Assembly (NCBI GenBank): GCA_023159155.1 | Contig: JAJNNX010000006.1 | Span: 1-64,000 of the forward strand | Source of the DNA: Ustulina deusta | Taxonomy: Eukaryota; Ascomycota; Sordariomycetes; Xylariales; Xylariaceae | Length of the DNA: 64,000 nt | Direction of reading: 5' to 3' | Part shown: positions 1 through 13,625 of the stretch, in pieces | Layout: each line of letters starts with the position of its first letter | Position numbering within the stretch: the first letter of the stretch is position 1 | The notes under the pieces: generated by a model | The model's input: only the letters and a program-made list of their open reading frames with translations | Database searches by the model: none | What the model was told of the DNA's origin: nothing | Made by a program: the position numbers and the translations under genes

Positions 1-3000
1 ATTATATTATTTTTTATATAGTAAACTAACAATATATAATAATATTTAAGCTAATAATATTATATATTTAAGTATAAAATATTTGCTGTATGTTTTTTTT
101 TTTTATAGTTTTTAGTATAATATAGTAATAAGTATAAATATTAGCTAGTGCTATAGTTAATAGGTAGCTAATGTTATAATTGTTTATTTTTTGGTGTATA
201 GCTTAGAAAAAGTTATATAACTTGTTTTGGACTAGGTACTAAAACTGCAGTTCTGATTTTTTTAGTATTACTAGTTTATTAGTTGTTTTAGTTTTTTTAT
301 TTTTTAGCTTCCGGTTTTTTTTAGTAATATTTTTACATGTATTATTTTATAACTTTTTAAACTAGTTAGCAAAAGTAATATATCTGCTTTTTTAAAGCTT
401 TTGTTTTACTATAAAGTTTTATATAATAAATAGCTATATTTAAAATTGCTTTATATTATTTTAATAGCAAGCGGCTTTTTGGAATATATTAGTTATTATT
501 TTATTAAAGTTTTTTATTTTTATAAAATAATCTAAATATTTTTAATAAATAGTAAATTTAGGCTTTTGTTTTTAAATATATTAATAATTTTTAATAGTTT
601 GTCCGTATAAAAGTTAAAATATAAAAACGTTTTTAGTAGCTTATAAATATTGCTAAAAATTAAAAATAAGTTTGTTTTGTAAGCTTTTTAGCAAAGTATA
701 TTATATATTAAACAAAAATTATAAGTAATAATAAAAAAAAATATAAAAAAAATTAAGCTAAGTTTATATTGCAATATTTATATAATAGTTTTAATATATT
801 ATTTTATATATTATATATTAAAAGCAACTTTTGTTTTTTTTTTAAAATACCGGACTATAGCACAAAAAATACTTTTTATATATTTATGTTATAAGCTAGG
901 TTAAAAAGCTGTACTGCTTTAAAATATATAAGCATAAAAGCTAAAAATTAAAAAGTAGTTTTTAAGCTTAAAAAAACTTGTTATATTTTTATTAAAATAA
1001 AATAAATAGTAAAACTTAAATAATTTTACTAAAAATATTAAATTTTATTATAAATATAGCTTTAATATAAAAACAGCAATATTTAGACTAGTAAACTAAA
1101 TAGATTTAGTTGTTAAAAGTATTTTAAAAAATATTTAAATAAGAATAGAAGTTAGTTTTTAGATCTTGTTTTAATATCTAGATATTTTTATAAAAACAGC
1201 AAAAATAAATATTTATTTTAGTATAGCGGCTAGTAATTAGTATAACTTTACTAAGTTATAAAAATAAACTTTATTATTAGAAGCTAGCTAGAAATAAAAA
1301 ATAAAAGCAATAAACGTAATAATAAAGCTGCAAATAATAAGTAAGAATTAGGTATTTGGTTATATTATAGACTTATGTATTTAAATAAAATATTAAAATA
1401 TAGGTTGGATTATAAAAATTATTGCTATTAAGGTATAGCTTTATATTGTAGTGGTTTTTTATTTAAGTAAATTTTTATATATAAGATTGTATAACATAGC
1501 AATAAACTTAATTTTATTTAATATAAAGCTGAAATTTATTTGCTGTTTTTTGTTTTGCTGTCTTATTATTTTTGTAACTTAGATTAATATATTTTGCTTT
1601 ATTTTTAATATTTGAACTATCTTTTTATTAAACTTATTTTTTGTTTGTTTTGCTAATATTTGTTCTTATTTATAAGAATTGCTACGTTTTATGTTTTTTT
1701 AGTAAATAAGTTGTTTAATTTTAATAAGTATATTTGCTTTATAAAGCTAGGAGTTAAAATTAACTATTCTAGAATTAAGATTGTTTTTTTTTTTTTGTAG
1801 TTTTATTAGTTTTTTAAGAATTAAGCTTACTTTTTAGTTTTAAGTACTACTAACTTGATTTATTTATAAGGATATATACTAGTTACTAGCTGAGCTGCAG
1901 CTTTGAGTGCTATAAATCTTATTTTAAGTATTAGATTTATAGTAATATTTGGCTTTGTTTATAAAGATATAATAAGAATTAAGCAAGTATTAGTAATTGG
2001 AATAATAATTTAGGTATTTATATAGTTTGTTATTGTTAGGATATCTATATATATTATTGTTTATAGGTATAGTTTAGGGGTAATAATAACTAGATTTTTT
2101 ATTTGTAAGTATAACCTAAGGGTAATAAAGACTAGATTTATATAATTTATTGTTTATAAGTATAAATTAAAAATAATATTAATAAGAACTATATATTTTA
2201 TTATTTATAAGTATAATATAAAAGTAATAAAGACTAGATTTATATAATTTATTATTTATAGGTATGATTTAGTTATATTTAAACGTTTTCTAATGTTTAT
2301 TTTAGTTTTAGGAGTTATTGCTAGTAAGTAAATTATTGTTAATTTTGATTTTTTTGTAATTAATAGCCCAGATTATAGTTCTAATAGCTGTTTTAGATTT
2401 GTTTTTGTTTTAAGTTAGCTAGGTTTAAACAATTGTTTAGTTTAGCTATATTACTAAGCACTTTATATATATAAGCTAGGTTTAGAGTATATTTTTTTTA
2501 ATAAGGTTGTTAAGCTTATAATATAAGCTATTTTTGATTTTAGGAGTAATAATAAAGTAATATTTTTTATTATAGTTTGGGCTATATATTTAGTTGATTA
2601 GGTTATTAATAGTTTATATTCTAACTAATTATAGTTATATTTATATTTTAGCTAGCTATGCTATCTTTTTAGTTTAATAATTAGAATAGAACTAGATATT
2701 TTTAATAGTTTAAATAAAAAGCTTTTTATAGACTACTTAAAGTTATTAGTATTAGTATTAGTATTATAGCAAAGTAAGCAAAATAAGCAAAATAAAGCAA
2801 AGCAAACAAGAATTATTACTAGAAATACTCATATTAGTAAGGTCTAATAAATATATAATAAAACTATTAAGATTAAGTATAGTTATATTTTCTAGTAAGT
2901 CGGGAGCTATAATATAAAAATAGGACTTAGAAATAGGATCTTGTAAACAAAGTGGTTAATAGTATTAAAAGTAATATTAGTTATATAAGTTAATTTAACT

Positions 3001-6000
3001 AAAACTTGATATAATTTAGTTTTAACTTTTTAGTACTATAATAGATATTTTTTATATTATTATATAAATATTTAAAACTATTATAAAAAAGCAAAAAGAA
3101 TAATTATTAAGATTTTATTTGATAGTATTTTATTAAATATTTAGTTAGTTAGGCTAAATGTTTATTTAATAATATAAAAAGGTTAAAAATCTTTTGGTTA
3201 GCTAGGCTAGAAAACTTTTAATATTTTTATTTTACTAAGTATACTTATATAAGAACTATTTATTATTATATTTTATATATTCTAATTTATTAGTTATTTA
3301 TTAATATTATTATATGTTCTATATAATAATAATTTAGTAAAGTAATATTTATATAAGTAAGTAGTATTAATATAAGTTAATAAAAGTTAGGTAAAAGGTA
3401 AAAGATTAAGTATTAGCAAGTAATTATTAATAAATTAATTTTATTTAATTAATGATTAGATAGTATAGTATTAATTAAGTAGTTAATATAACTTTTTTAG
3501 TTTATGTATTATAATAGTTGATTAGGCCGTACGTGCGAACTAAAAAGGTTCTGCTAAATCTTAGTTAATAAAAAAATAATAGTTATATCTAATAAATACT
3601 TAATACTTAAAATAAATAAATTAATATAATATATAAAGATAATATAAAAATTACTTATTTAATTGTTTAATATATAAAGTTATATTTAGTAGTTAGTTAA
3701 TTTAGATTTATTAAGTAATATTAGATTATTTATAAATAATATAAATTAAAAATATAATTTAATATTATAAAATAAATTATTAATATTATATTAGTAGTAC
3801 TAAAAAATAAACTAGCTAAAATAGTAATATTTAATAAATATAAAAAAATAAAGTCTTATAAAAAAAGATATTATTATATAATTTAAATATATAATAATTA
3901 GAAATAATTATATTTAAACTTTATAATATAGTTTTAAAAATAGCTATAGCAGTTTTATAATAGTTTTATATAATATGTTTATTTTAGTTTAGTATTGCAG
4001 GTTAATAATAGTGCAGTAGTAATATAGCGGTAGTAGTAATATAAAAAAATAGCTAGAGTTTATAAGTAAAACTGTTGCTTTAATAAGTTATTTAAACTAA
4101 AAACTGATCTATTTATTATTAGTTGGTATATTATTTTTAGTTTTTTTTTAATTATTATTTTTGTTTGTTTTTGATTATATTTTTAGCTTTTAATATTAAT
4201 TATTTATAGTTATTTTTTATTTTATTTTTAGCTATAATAAATAAAAATAGCTAAAAGTTAGTCCGGACGGATTATTATTATAGGTGTGCTATAATAGTTA
4301 ATAAAGTTCTATATAGTTAAACTTTTAAGTAAGCTTAAAATTTTAAATAATATTTAAAAAATTAATATAAATAAAATAAGCTTTATATAGTATTAATATT
4401 TATTATTTAAATATAATTTTTGTTTTAAACTTTAAAAAATTAATTAATAAGGTTTATAGTCTATTTATAAAATCTAAAATAATATTTTTTAATAATTAAT
4501 TTTTTATTTAGCATTTATAGCTATAGTAAAGAATAGATTAGCTTCTAGCTAGCTATAGCTTTTTTTATTAATATAAAATACTAACTTTATAATAAATTGC
4601 TTTTTAATACTACTATTAGGACTATTAATACTATTTTTATATTTTAAGCTTATAGTTTATAGGTAAAACGGGCTGCTTAAAAATATAAAGCTAGGCAAAA
4701 AATAGTAGTTTAGATATGCTTAGTTTTATAATATTGTGCCAGTATATAATATAGTTATATTAAAAAAATATTTATACTAGTTTAAAAGCTTTTAGTAGCT
4801 ATTAAAAAGTAGTAAAAAGCATTTAAAAACATATATAGTAAGAGTAATAGTATTATAGAGGGTTAATACGGCTTGTTTTAATATATATATTGTTTAGCTA
4901 AAGGACTAACAAGCGCTAGAGCTTAAGGTTATTACTAGCTTATTAGCGTTTAAAAACTGCCTTTTTATTAATTTAGATTGCGTAGTAAATAGCTTAGTAT
5001 TATTTTTTAATATTTTTACTAATGCTGCAATAGTAAATATATAAATATAATAATTATATAATAATTATAATATAGGTTATTATATAGTTTAATAACTAGT
5101 TATATATAAAGGTATAATTTGATAATTTTTTTAAAGCTAGTTTATATTAGCGCTATAATAGCTTTTATTAATATTACAACTTTTTATATATAAACTTTTT
5201 ATATATTGTTTATAAACTAACGTAATATAATATCTATTACTAGAAGTACTAAAAACAAGTGTTATTTTTGCAAGGCTAGGGCTAAAATGTTTTGCCAAAG
5301 TGCTATTTTTATGCTTTGTTTTATTTTATATAAATAAGTTGTTTTTTAGCTATTTTTATAAATATTAGTAGTTCTGTTTTATTATTATATAATATATCTT
5401 TTTAATAATATTTAAAATATATTATATTTAAATATTTATATTTTGGCAGTTATATAAGCATAGGTAGTAGTAGCTCTAAGCACTTTTAAGTTAGTTGCTA
5501 TAGTACTAGTATTTAACGTTTAAGAATTAGTTTTTATTAATATTTGCGCTATTTAGTAATATTGTTTATATAAAGCACTATAACTAGGCAAAACTAATAG
5601 TAATAAGCAATTTTTATTGCTTGGCTTTTGTTTGCTAGCTATATAGCTAGATTAAAAGCTTTGCTAGGGTTGTAGGCCTATAGAACTATATTTAAAAAAA
5701 GCATACTAATTAAAACAATAAAAATAAAATATAGAAGGTTTGCTATATAGCTGCGCTATAAGCGGCCTACTTAAAAACAATATGTAATAATTCAATAGAT
5801 CTAATAATTAAAAAACTAGCTAATATTATATAAAAAGATTTTTTGTGGAAAATTGTTAAAAAGTGGTTTTTATAAATGTTTTTATATATTAAAGTAGATT
5901 AGGTAGCTATTTATATTAACGGAATTTTACTATGCTTTTTTATTAAAAAATAGGCCGAACTTATATGTTTTAGTATAATATAGTATTTAAATAATAAGAA

Positions 6001-7677
6001 ATCTATTTATTAATAGTAATTATTAAAAAAGCTTTAAATAGTTATTTAAAAAGATTTTAGATATAAGTTGTAAATATAGATTTAGAGTTGTAGTATTAAT
6101 ATAAAGTGCTCTTTATATAATAATATATGCTTTTAATATATACTATAAAATATTTACTTTAAACTTGAACTATAGTATAAAATACTGTTTTTTATACTTT
6201 TTTTATTAGTAGATCTTGCTATTAAGAAGTATAAATATTATTTTTTAATTTTTTAACTATTTTAAAATGTTTTAAATATATTATAGTTGCTTTAATTTTT
6301 TTAAATAATTAATTATTTATAACTTTAATATTATAACTATTTTCTTTTGTTTAAATAGCAAACAGCTAAATATAATTAGTAAAACTACTAGTAATAATTA
6401 TTAGTAATAACTTAATTATTATTTATTTTAGTAATTATTTATAAATTTTTATTTATATAATATATTTTTTATTTATTATAAGTAAGTTTAATAATTTGTA
6501 ACCTAAGCTTTACTGCTAAGCTAATAATATTTGCTAGTCTTATAAACACTTTATTTTATTTTTATATTTTTTTGATTAATGTTTTATATTTAATATAGCT
6601 AAAAAAGCAGCAAGCAAAAAGGCTAAGTTTAAGCTTTATAAAAATAAAAAAAAAAGGATTAATAAAAAAACAAACAAGCTTAAGATATAAGAAAAGCTAA
6701 AACGTTTAGCTAGTAATACTGTTCTAGTATTTAAAGCTAATAATACTAATAATAACGCTAATAGAAATGTTAATCTAGAAAATCCCGAATATAAGGCTTT
6801 CTCCTAAGCCAAATATATAACTATTAATCCTAATAATAACAAAGTAAGTAATAATACTACTATTTATATAATTAATAAAAATAATATATTTATCTGAACT
6901 AAGGGTAGTTTTATTTATGTAGTAAAAAAGGTTGCTTGTTTATATATACTACTTATAACCTAAATACTAAAAAATAATCTTAAAAAAAAATTTTCTAAAA
7001 TAGTTAAATATAAAATAATATATAATTTAAAAAGTATTAACTTTAAATAGTTTAATAATTTTTGCTTTAGTACTAAAATTTTTAATAAGTATATTAAAGT
7101 AGCTTGTTATTCGGTGTTTGCTTTTTATAATATAAAAAACAATAAATTATTTATTAAATTTTATAATTAGACCGGCTTTTTATTGCTGTTTAGTTTGGGC
7201 TTTTTTGTTATATTTTTAGATATAGTATAAAACTACATATTATTAATTATTAATAGTGCTTAAAAAAGCTTAATAAATTATATAATAGTAAATTTGTTTA
7301 TAATTATAAATATTATTAATTTTGTAAAATAGAACTAAATATTAGTAGTAATGCTAGTATTAAAAAAATAGTTTTATATTTATAATAATAATATAAAAGA
7401 CTTTAAAACTAAAAAGCCAAAGTTAAAGTTTTTTTTTAATTATATAATTAATTATAGTATGCTTTAGGCCTTTTTTAATATATTATAGCAAAACTGTAGC
7501 GATTAGTTTAAATTATATAATAAAATAATTAGTAGTAATAATAATATTTTTTATAAATTTATTATAGTAATATAAACCGGTTTTTTTAAAAGTATTATTT
7601 AAAAAAAGCTAATAAAGCTTTGTATAAAGTTAAAAAATAGTTTAAAGTTTTATTTATTTATAGTTTATAACCACTGC

Positions 7678-7737
7678 TATAAAAACTGCAATAAAATATG
7701 TTAAATCGATCAGGCTTAATATAACTATATTTACCTA
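7678..7737 (+). pseudogene. Possible decayed C2H2-type zinc finger
   Basis: In the frame starting at 7678 a Tyr (TAT, possibly from TGT) is followed two residues later by Cys (TGC at 7687), then 12 residues, then a Tyr codon where a His would stand. The spacing is C-x2-C-x12-H with two ligands changed by single transitions. Two in-frame TAA codons could come from CAA. The trace is short and the region is A/T-rich, so chance is a real alternative. Confidence 0.25.
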
Positions 7738-9596
7738 AAATTTTTTTAAATTGCTAAAAAGTATAGTATTAATAAAACTAAGTTCAAAAAGTATTTAATA
7801 ATTTTTTTGATTAATATATATAAAAAAAAGGTTTTTTTTCTGTTCTATGTTTAGATTAGGCTTTTTGTTAAATATATATATTAAAATAATAATATTACTT
7901 AGTAATAAGTTTAAGTAAAACTAAACATATTTAAATAATATAATAAATATATATATAACTTTAGTCTAAATAAAAAAAACCTAATTTTTAAGCGTTTTAT
8001 ATATAAAATAATTTATTAGAACTATTTAAAGTTATAATAGTTTAAAAAAAAGTATTCTATTATAGAGCAAATCTAGTTCGAACTTAAGTTTAATAAAATA
8101 TTTTCTTTATTATTTTTTATAAGAACTGCTTAGTTAAAATAACTATAAATAAATATTTTAAATATAGAATTGTTATAAAAACTAGTTATTAAAAAGCATT
8201 TAATAATTAAAGTTTTAATTTTATAAATAGCTAGAACTTGTTATATTTAATTATAAAATTTAGTATAACTGTTATAAACTATACGTAAGGGTAGTACAAT
8301 ACTAATATTTATAAAAACTTTAGTATTATATACTAGTTTATTTTATAAAATAGACCTTTTGTTATATTATATAATGCAATAAAAAAAAAGATAAAAGGAG
8401 TACTTTAGTAGCAAAATATATAGTGCCTTTTATAAATGTTTTTTTGTAATGTTTTGTTTCCTAATTAGTTATAGGTTAAAGGTAGCAAATATAAGTTTAA
8501 ATATATAAAATATAAAAAGCTGCACTTTTTAATTGGAGCACTTTTGTATTACTTTTATAATAATTATATTTTAAGTTTTAAGATTTTTAGTTATATAAAA
8601 TGCTAAAATAAATTTTTATTAGAATTAACCTATTATTAATATAAAAAATATATATATTTAAGCTTTTTTAAAACTTATTTTATTTAATATTAGAAATATT
8701 AAAATAAATATTTAATATATTTTATTATAAATTATATTAAATATAAAAATAAGCTTTAGTATTAAAACAAATATAATTTTTAATGCTATATAGATATAGT
8801 TTATTAATATTTAAAGCTTTATAGCTATAAAAACTACAGTAGAGCTTTTTTATTAAATTTTAATTTTTTTTAGTATATTAATAGGGTTTATAAATATTTT
8901 TGATTATTTAAATGTTTAAAATATAGATATTTGTTTTTATAATTATAATATTATTAAAATTACTAAAATAAACTATATAAGTATAGCTACTTAATATATA
9001 AACTTTAGCTAAGCTTTTTTATAAAAAGTAAGCTAGAAGTTTATTATTTTATGTATTACTTTATTTTATAACAAAAATAAAAAATCAAAAAGCGTTTAGT
9101 TTTATTTTAATTATAAAAGTATATAAAATATTCTTAGTTTTTAATATATATGTTTGCTTTTTAATAATATAACAAAATAAAACATAATAAAACAAATAAT
9201 ATATTAGAAATATATTATTTATGTTTTAGCTATAGTAAAGAATATTAAAGCGCTAGAAGTATTAACCAAATTTTTAAACATTGTTAAAACTAGCATAAAG
9301 ATTATTAGTGCAATTTTTGCTAAGTTATGTTTCTAAATACTAATGCTAAAAAAAAAGCTTGCTAAGCTTATAATAATTAATTTTATATTGCTATTTATAA
9401 TTATAGTATTAATAAAGTAGTATAGCAGAACTTTTCTAAATCTACTAAAAAAAAAAAAAAATATCTAGTTTATAGATTTATATTTATTATAATTAAATAT
9501 TACTTAAAGAAATATTTATATTATAAAATAATTAGTTATAAAGTTCATATAAAGTAACCTGCCAATATATAAATATATTTTAATATATATATGTTA

Positions 9597-9734
9597 TGTT
9601 TATATTATAATAAATATATAACTAACAAACATGTGCTATAAATCTATATTAATAATAAAAGTTTATATTGTTTGATTTATAAAAAGTGGCACTGTACTAC
9701 TAATATATTATTAAAACATATATAAAAAGAATAT
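9597..9734 (+). pseudogene. Decayed tandem C2H2 zinc fingers of a transposon protein
   Basis: A 46-codon frame from 9597 shows two finger units. Unit 2 has Cys25, Tyr28, 12 residues, His41, 4 residues, Tyr46, that is C-x2-C-x12-H-x4-H with two ligands turned to Tyr. Unit 1 has Cys1, Tyr4, 12 residues, Tyr17 with the same spacing. The two in-frame stops (codons 15 and 43) are TAA, as CAA would become by C-to-T change. Ligand loss by TGY-to-TAY and CAY-to-TAY fits RIP. The parent protein is unknown; zinc-finger segments occur in several fungal mobile-element proteins. Confidence 0.5.
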
Positions 9735-12280
9735 AAAAAAAAGATTAATAATAAAAATACTAGTAATAATAGGAATAGCATAGGTATATTTTTTATAAAT
9801 AAAATAGTTTTATAATATATATTAAAGCACTAATTATAAGTTTAGATTTAAAAAACTAGTAGTATATTATATAAAATAATAATAATATAATATTTATTTA
9901 TTAATAGATTATAAATAGAGCTAAGGACTAATTTTTTTTAATGCTGCTTAATAAGCATATAATTAAAAAAAAAAAACTAAAAAAGGGGTAAAAAAGGCTA
10001 AGTATAGCATTTTGCTAGATTTGCTATATAAGTTAGACTTATACTTTCTAATATTTTTAATTTTAAATGTACTATTTTTAACTTTAAAAGTATTGCTAAC
10101 TCTAAAAGCACTATTTCTAATTTTAAAAGCACTGTTTCTAACTCTAAACGTATTAGTTTAATAGAAATAGCTTTTATTAGAAAATATAGCAGGCAAAAAA
10201 AAACCCAAAAAAACAAAGAAACCGAAACTAAAACTTATTCTTTCTAGTTAATAGATTATCGAAAGGTTTTTTATTAAAAAACAATATAATATAGATGTAA
10301 CAAAGTAATATAAAGGTTATAAAGCTAGCTATATTACAAAATATAACTAATAGGGTAATGTTTTGGGTAGTATAAATAAAAAACAAGTTATAAAGTAGGG
10401 TAGAAATAATTAATAAGTTAAAGATATATTATAGCATAGTAGTATTAATAGGTATATAGCATATTAATTTATTAAATTACTATATATTTTATATATATAT
10501 ATATTATATTATAAAGTAGTTTAAGCAAGCTTTAATTAATTAATTTATATAAAGTTTTATAAAAGTTTTAGGCTATATATATATATAATATAAGTTGATT
10601 TTTTGGTTGTATTATTGTTTTTTATTTAATTTAATAAAATTTATGCTAGTAGCTAAAATAAAAAAAATTCTTAGTTAAAGTACGGGATGTTATTTATTAA
10701 GTAACAATTGTTAGAACTAGTACGGTTAAAAAAAAAAAAAAATAATAAGCTTATTTTTGTATTAAAAAATATATAATAAAATAAAATAAAGTTTTTAATT
10801 ATAAGTAAGCAAAAGTTTATTTGTTATTATAACTATAAATAAAGTATATATTAATAGTATTAATTTATATTTTTAATTTGTTTATTTAAATATTTATAGT
10901 AAAAATAAGCGCTATAGTAATATGTTTAATTAAGAATTCGAATTAATAAATAATATAAGTAGTAATATTTTTAGTAATTTAGGTAATTTTTTTGTTTTTA
11001 TTTTTATAGTTAATTATAACTTTAATATTTTTTAAATATTACTAAAGTTTAAAGTTAAATAAAAAAAGGTTAATAGCTATAGTCTAGTAAATATGCTAGT
11101 AAATATTAATAATAATATAAAACGCTTTTAAAAGTTTTATTTTTTATTAATTATTAAGTTTAATAAACTAGATAGTATTTTTTAATATAATTTTTAAAGC
11201 TTTATTTAAAATTTTTGTAGTACTAGGTCTAGTTTAGTAAATATTAAAACTTTATAAGGTTTAAATACTAAATTAAAAAGCTAAACGTTTTATATTTAAA
11301 AATTTTATTAGTTTTTAAACTTTTTATATAAATAAAACTAAATAATATTATAAATTTTATTATTATATATATTTAAATAGCTAAATAGTTAAGTTTTATA
11401 AAATATAAACTAGATAATATTTTTAGTTTTATATTATATAAATTAGTAAATATAAAAAGATAGTAATTATAATATAATTAAAATAAATTATATATATTTT
11501 TGCTAAATAATTTTTTAAATATAATTAATATATAAATAAAGTATTAAAATAATTAGTATGTTATATTTAATTAGAATATAGCTATAAATTAAGTATTAAA
11601 GCCTAGCTATTATATTAATCTAATTTCTAATTATTGTTTTAGTATTATAAATAATTATTTTAAAAAATATAGCAAGTAATTAATTATATATTATAAATAA
11701 TAGAATAAATAATAAAACAAACAACAGAATAAGTAGCAGTACGTTAATATATAAAATATTAGTGTATTAGCTAGCTAGTAAGTAAGCAGGTAAGTAAAGC
11801 TTATTTTATTAATTATTATTAGTAAAAATAATAAATAGCAAAAAAAAAAACAAAAAAAAAAGATTATATATATATAAATAATAGTAAAGCCAAGAAATAA
11901 AATAATAAGCAAATAAGCTTATTTAACTATTGAATATATAGCTAAAAAGAAAAAAAAATAGAAATAATATAATAGTTATACTTATAAATTATAGTAATAG
12001 TAGTAAAATAGTAGTTTAATATAATAAAAATATAGAATAGAACTATAAAAAAACTTTAAAGTAGCGTAAAAAGTAGAAATAATAATGTTGTATATTTAGT
12101 TTATAAATAATAAAAAATAAAAAAGCTTTAAAAAATTAGTAAGTAAATATAAATAAAAAAGTAAGGCTTATTTTATTTTAGGTATTTTAATTAGCTGGAG
12201 TAATTATAAGAAAGGTTTTTTTAGCTTAGAAATAGTAGTTTAAGAAAATTAAGCAACTTTATATATTTTGTGTGTATATG

Positions 12281-12416
12281 TAGGTGTATGTGTGTAGGTG
12301 TATGTGTGTAAGTGTATATGTGTAGATGTATGTGTATAGGTGTATGTATATAGGTGTGTGTATGCAGGTGTATATATGTAGGTGTATGTGTGTAGGTGTA
12401 TGTATGCAGGTGTAAG
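12281..12416. repeat. 14-bp minisatellite, about 10 units
   Basis: Tandem units of 14 bp on the pattern TAGGTGTATGTGTG run from 12281 with fixed period and scattered transitions; the last unit is partial. The Thr/His/Tyr-rich reading frame on the opposite strand is only the translation of this repeat. Confidence 0.9.
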
Positions 12417-12837
12417 GCTCCCGAAACAACTCTTAAAACATGACTCTAGAGCCAAGACTTTACTAAAATAGGAAATCGTTAACTCCAGCGGTTGAGGTGC
12501 GACAGAAGCGGCCGTAATATCCATATTCCTTGCTGTCTACCTGCAAAGATATATAACGAAGGTAAGTGCAACAGCTGCGCCAAAGGCGTCAAAAGCTAGG
12601 ACCGTAGTTGACGCCAGGGAAAAGTGAGTTTGGAGTGGTAGTTTTAGTGTGCTCGGTTCGATGTTGTAGGCGAACTAATGCGATACCGCGGCAATCGAGA
12701 TTATGTACAAGGCGTTAGTGATGATGGTGATGAGAACGTGAAGCTTGAGAAGAGGGCAAAGTTGGATATAAAGGGATGGTGAAGAGTTGGACATGAAGTG
12801 CGAATGCCTTCGAGTTGTATAAGTTGTGGCCTGGAAT

Positions 12838-12897
12838 GATGGTGATTGGATGAAGGTGAGAGTTGTAGATGGTGATTGGATGAGGGTGAGAGTTGTA
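12838..12897. repeat. 30-bp tandem duplication
   Basis: Two adjacent 30-bp copies beginning GATGGTGATTGGATG differ at one visible position (AAGG versus AGGG). A related GAGTTGTATAAGTTGT segment occurs on both sides, so the original repeat may have been longer. Confidence 0.8.
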
Positions 12898-13109
12898 TAA
12901 GTTGTAGATAATGACTACAAGTGCCTCTAAGTATCAGGTACCTACCTAAGGTAAAGAAACGCAGGCAATGACTGGCTGGCTGGTCCGAGGAAGCAACTAC
13001 ACGGCGGGCCGTAACTACTGTAAGTAATGCGGGTGTCCCTTCCTCGACAATTTCCCAGAGTTGCTTTCCTTGTTCTTTTGAATGATGGAAGGAGCCATTG
13101 GGCTGTACG

Positions 13110-13181
13110 GACTTGTACCTGCGTATGTAACAGCCACAAGTTGTCTACCGGTATCTCGGTAGAGAGTTAGGTTCGTTGGGC
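13110..13181. repeat. Dispersed repeat A, left copy
   Basis: Shares ACAGCCAcAAGTTGTCT and a GAGAGTTAgGTTCGTTGG block with 29324-29393 in the same orientation, with a small indel between the blocks. It lies outside (left of) repeat B. TGTAACAGCC at 13126 followed by the TATA box at 13248 might be the 5' part of an old LTR; this is inference. Confidence 0.65.
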
Positions 13182-13425
13182 CGGGATTGTTTTATGACCC
13201 AATAGGTCTAGCCTCGCACAGACCCCTTTTACGCTTATCTAGAGGGGTATAAAAAGCCCTCATAAAGTGAAGAAATTCCTCCTCTCTTCAGCACCTTCTT
13301 TGCGGTCCGTACCTACGCAAAGGTAGCTGTGAAGAATTTGGTTGCTTGGTGGAGTATAATGTTAGTTTTCCCCTCTGCAAACGGTTGCATAAAGTAAACG
13401 AGACGTCTTCCCAGAGTTGGTGGGT

Positions 13426-13625
13426 CGGTTGTAACTACTCTATTTTTATTGGTCGAGAGTCATGATGTTATGGATGTGTGTGAGTCACACACTATATTAG
13501 TCAGGTGTATTTGTAGTAGGCTTGGCATATCTCCCACTTATAAGATCTGTTATTTTTTTTTTTAAATTATCTATGTTTTTTACCTATACTATACTGTGTT
13601 TTTGCAAAACTTATATTTTCTAGTA
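13426..13625. repeat. Repeat B, left copy (probable LTR of the outer retrotransposon)
   Basis: Aligns over about 200 bp with 28913-29130 in direct orientation, for instance through ACACTATATTAGT and TTTGTAGTAGGCTTGG. Differences are mainly transitions. The left half of this copy is GC-normal and its right half is A/T-shifted; the right copy shows the reverse. Ends and a target-site duplication could not be fixed. Confidence 0.75.

Larger units (their letters stand above)
1..12240. other. RIP-degraded A+T-rich transposon graveyard
   Basis: Almost pure A/T sequence with very rare CG dinucleotides, stops in every frame and no open frame of credible length. Residual CAG/CTA/GCT words survive as in old RIP-mutated repeats. 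Two short reading-frame traces with zinc-finger spacing are listed separately. I could not recognise reverse transcriptase, integrase or terminal repeats here, so the element class is undetermined. RIP is inferred from composition here and from the transition-only LTR divergence in the neighbouring block. Confidence 0.75.
12241..13540. other. GC-normal island between two A+T-rich blocks
   Basis: Composition returns to normal for about 1.3 kb. The island holds a minisatellite, a 30-bp duplication and the left copies of two repeats that recur near 29 kb. A TATAAAAAG box at 13248, followed about 40 bp downstream by a CT-rich stretch, looks promoter-like and might belong to an LTR. Open frames here are short and I recognise no protein. 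Confidence 0.6.

Noticed and set aside
12249..12524. Minus-strand frame rich in Thr, His and Tyr
   Set aside because: It is the translation of the 14-bp minisatellite, with no conserved sequence outside it.
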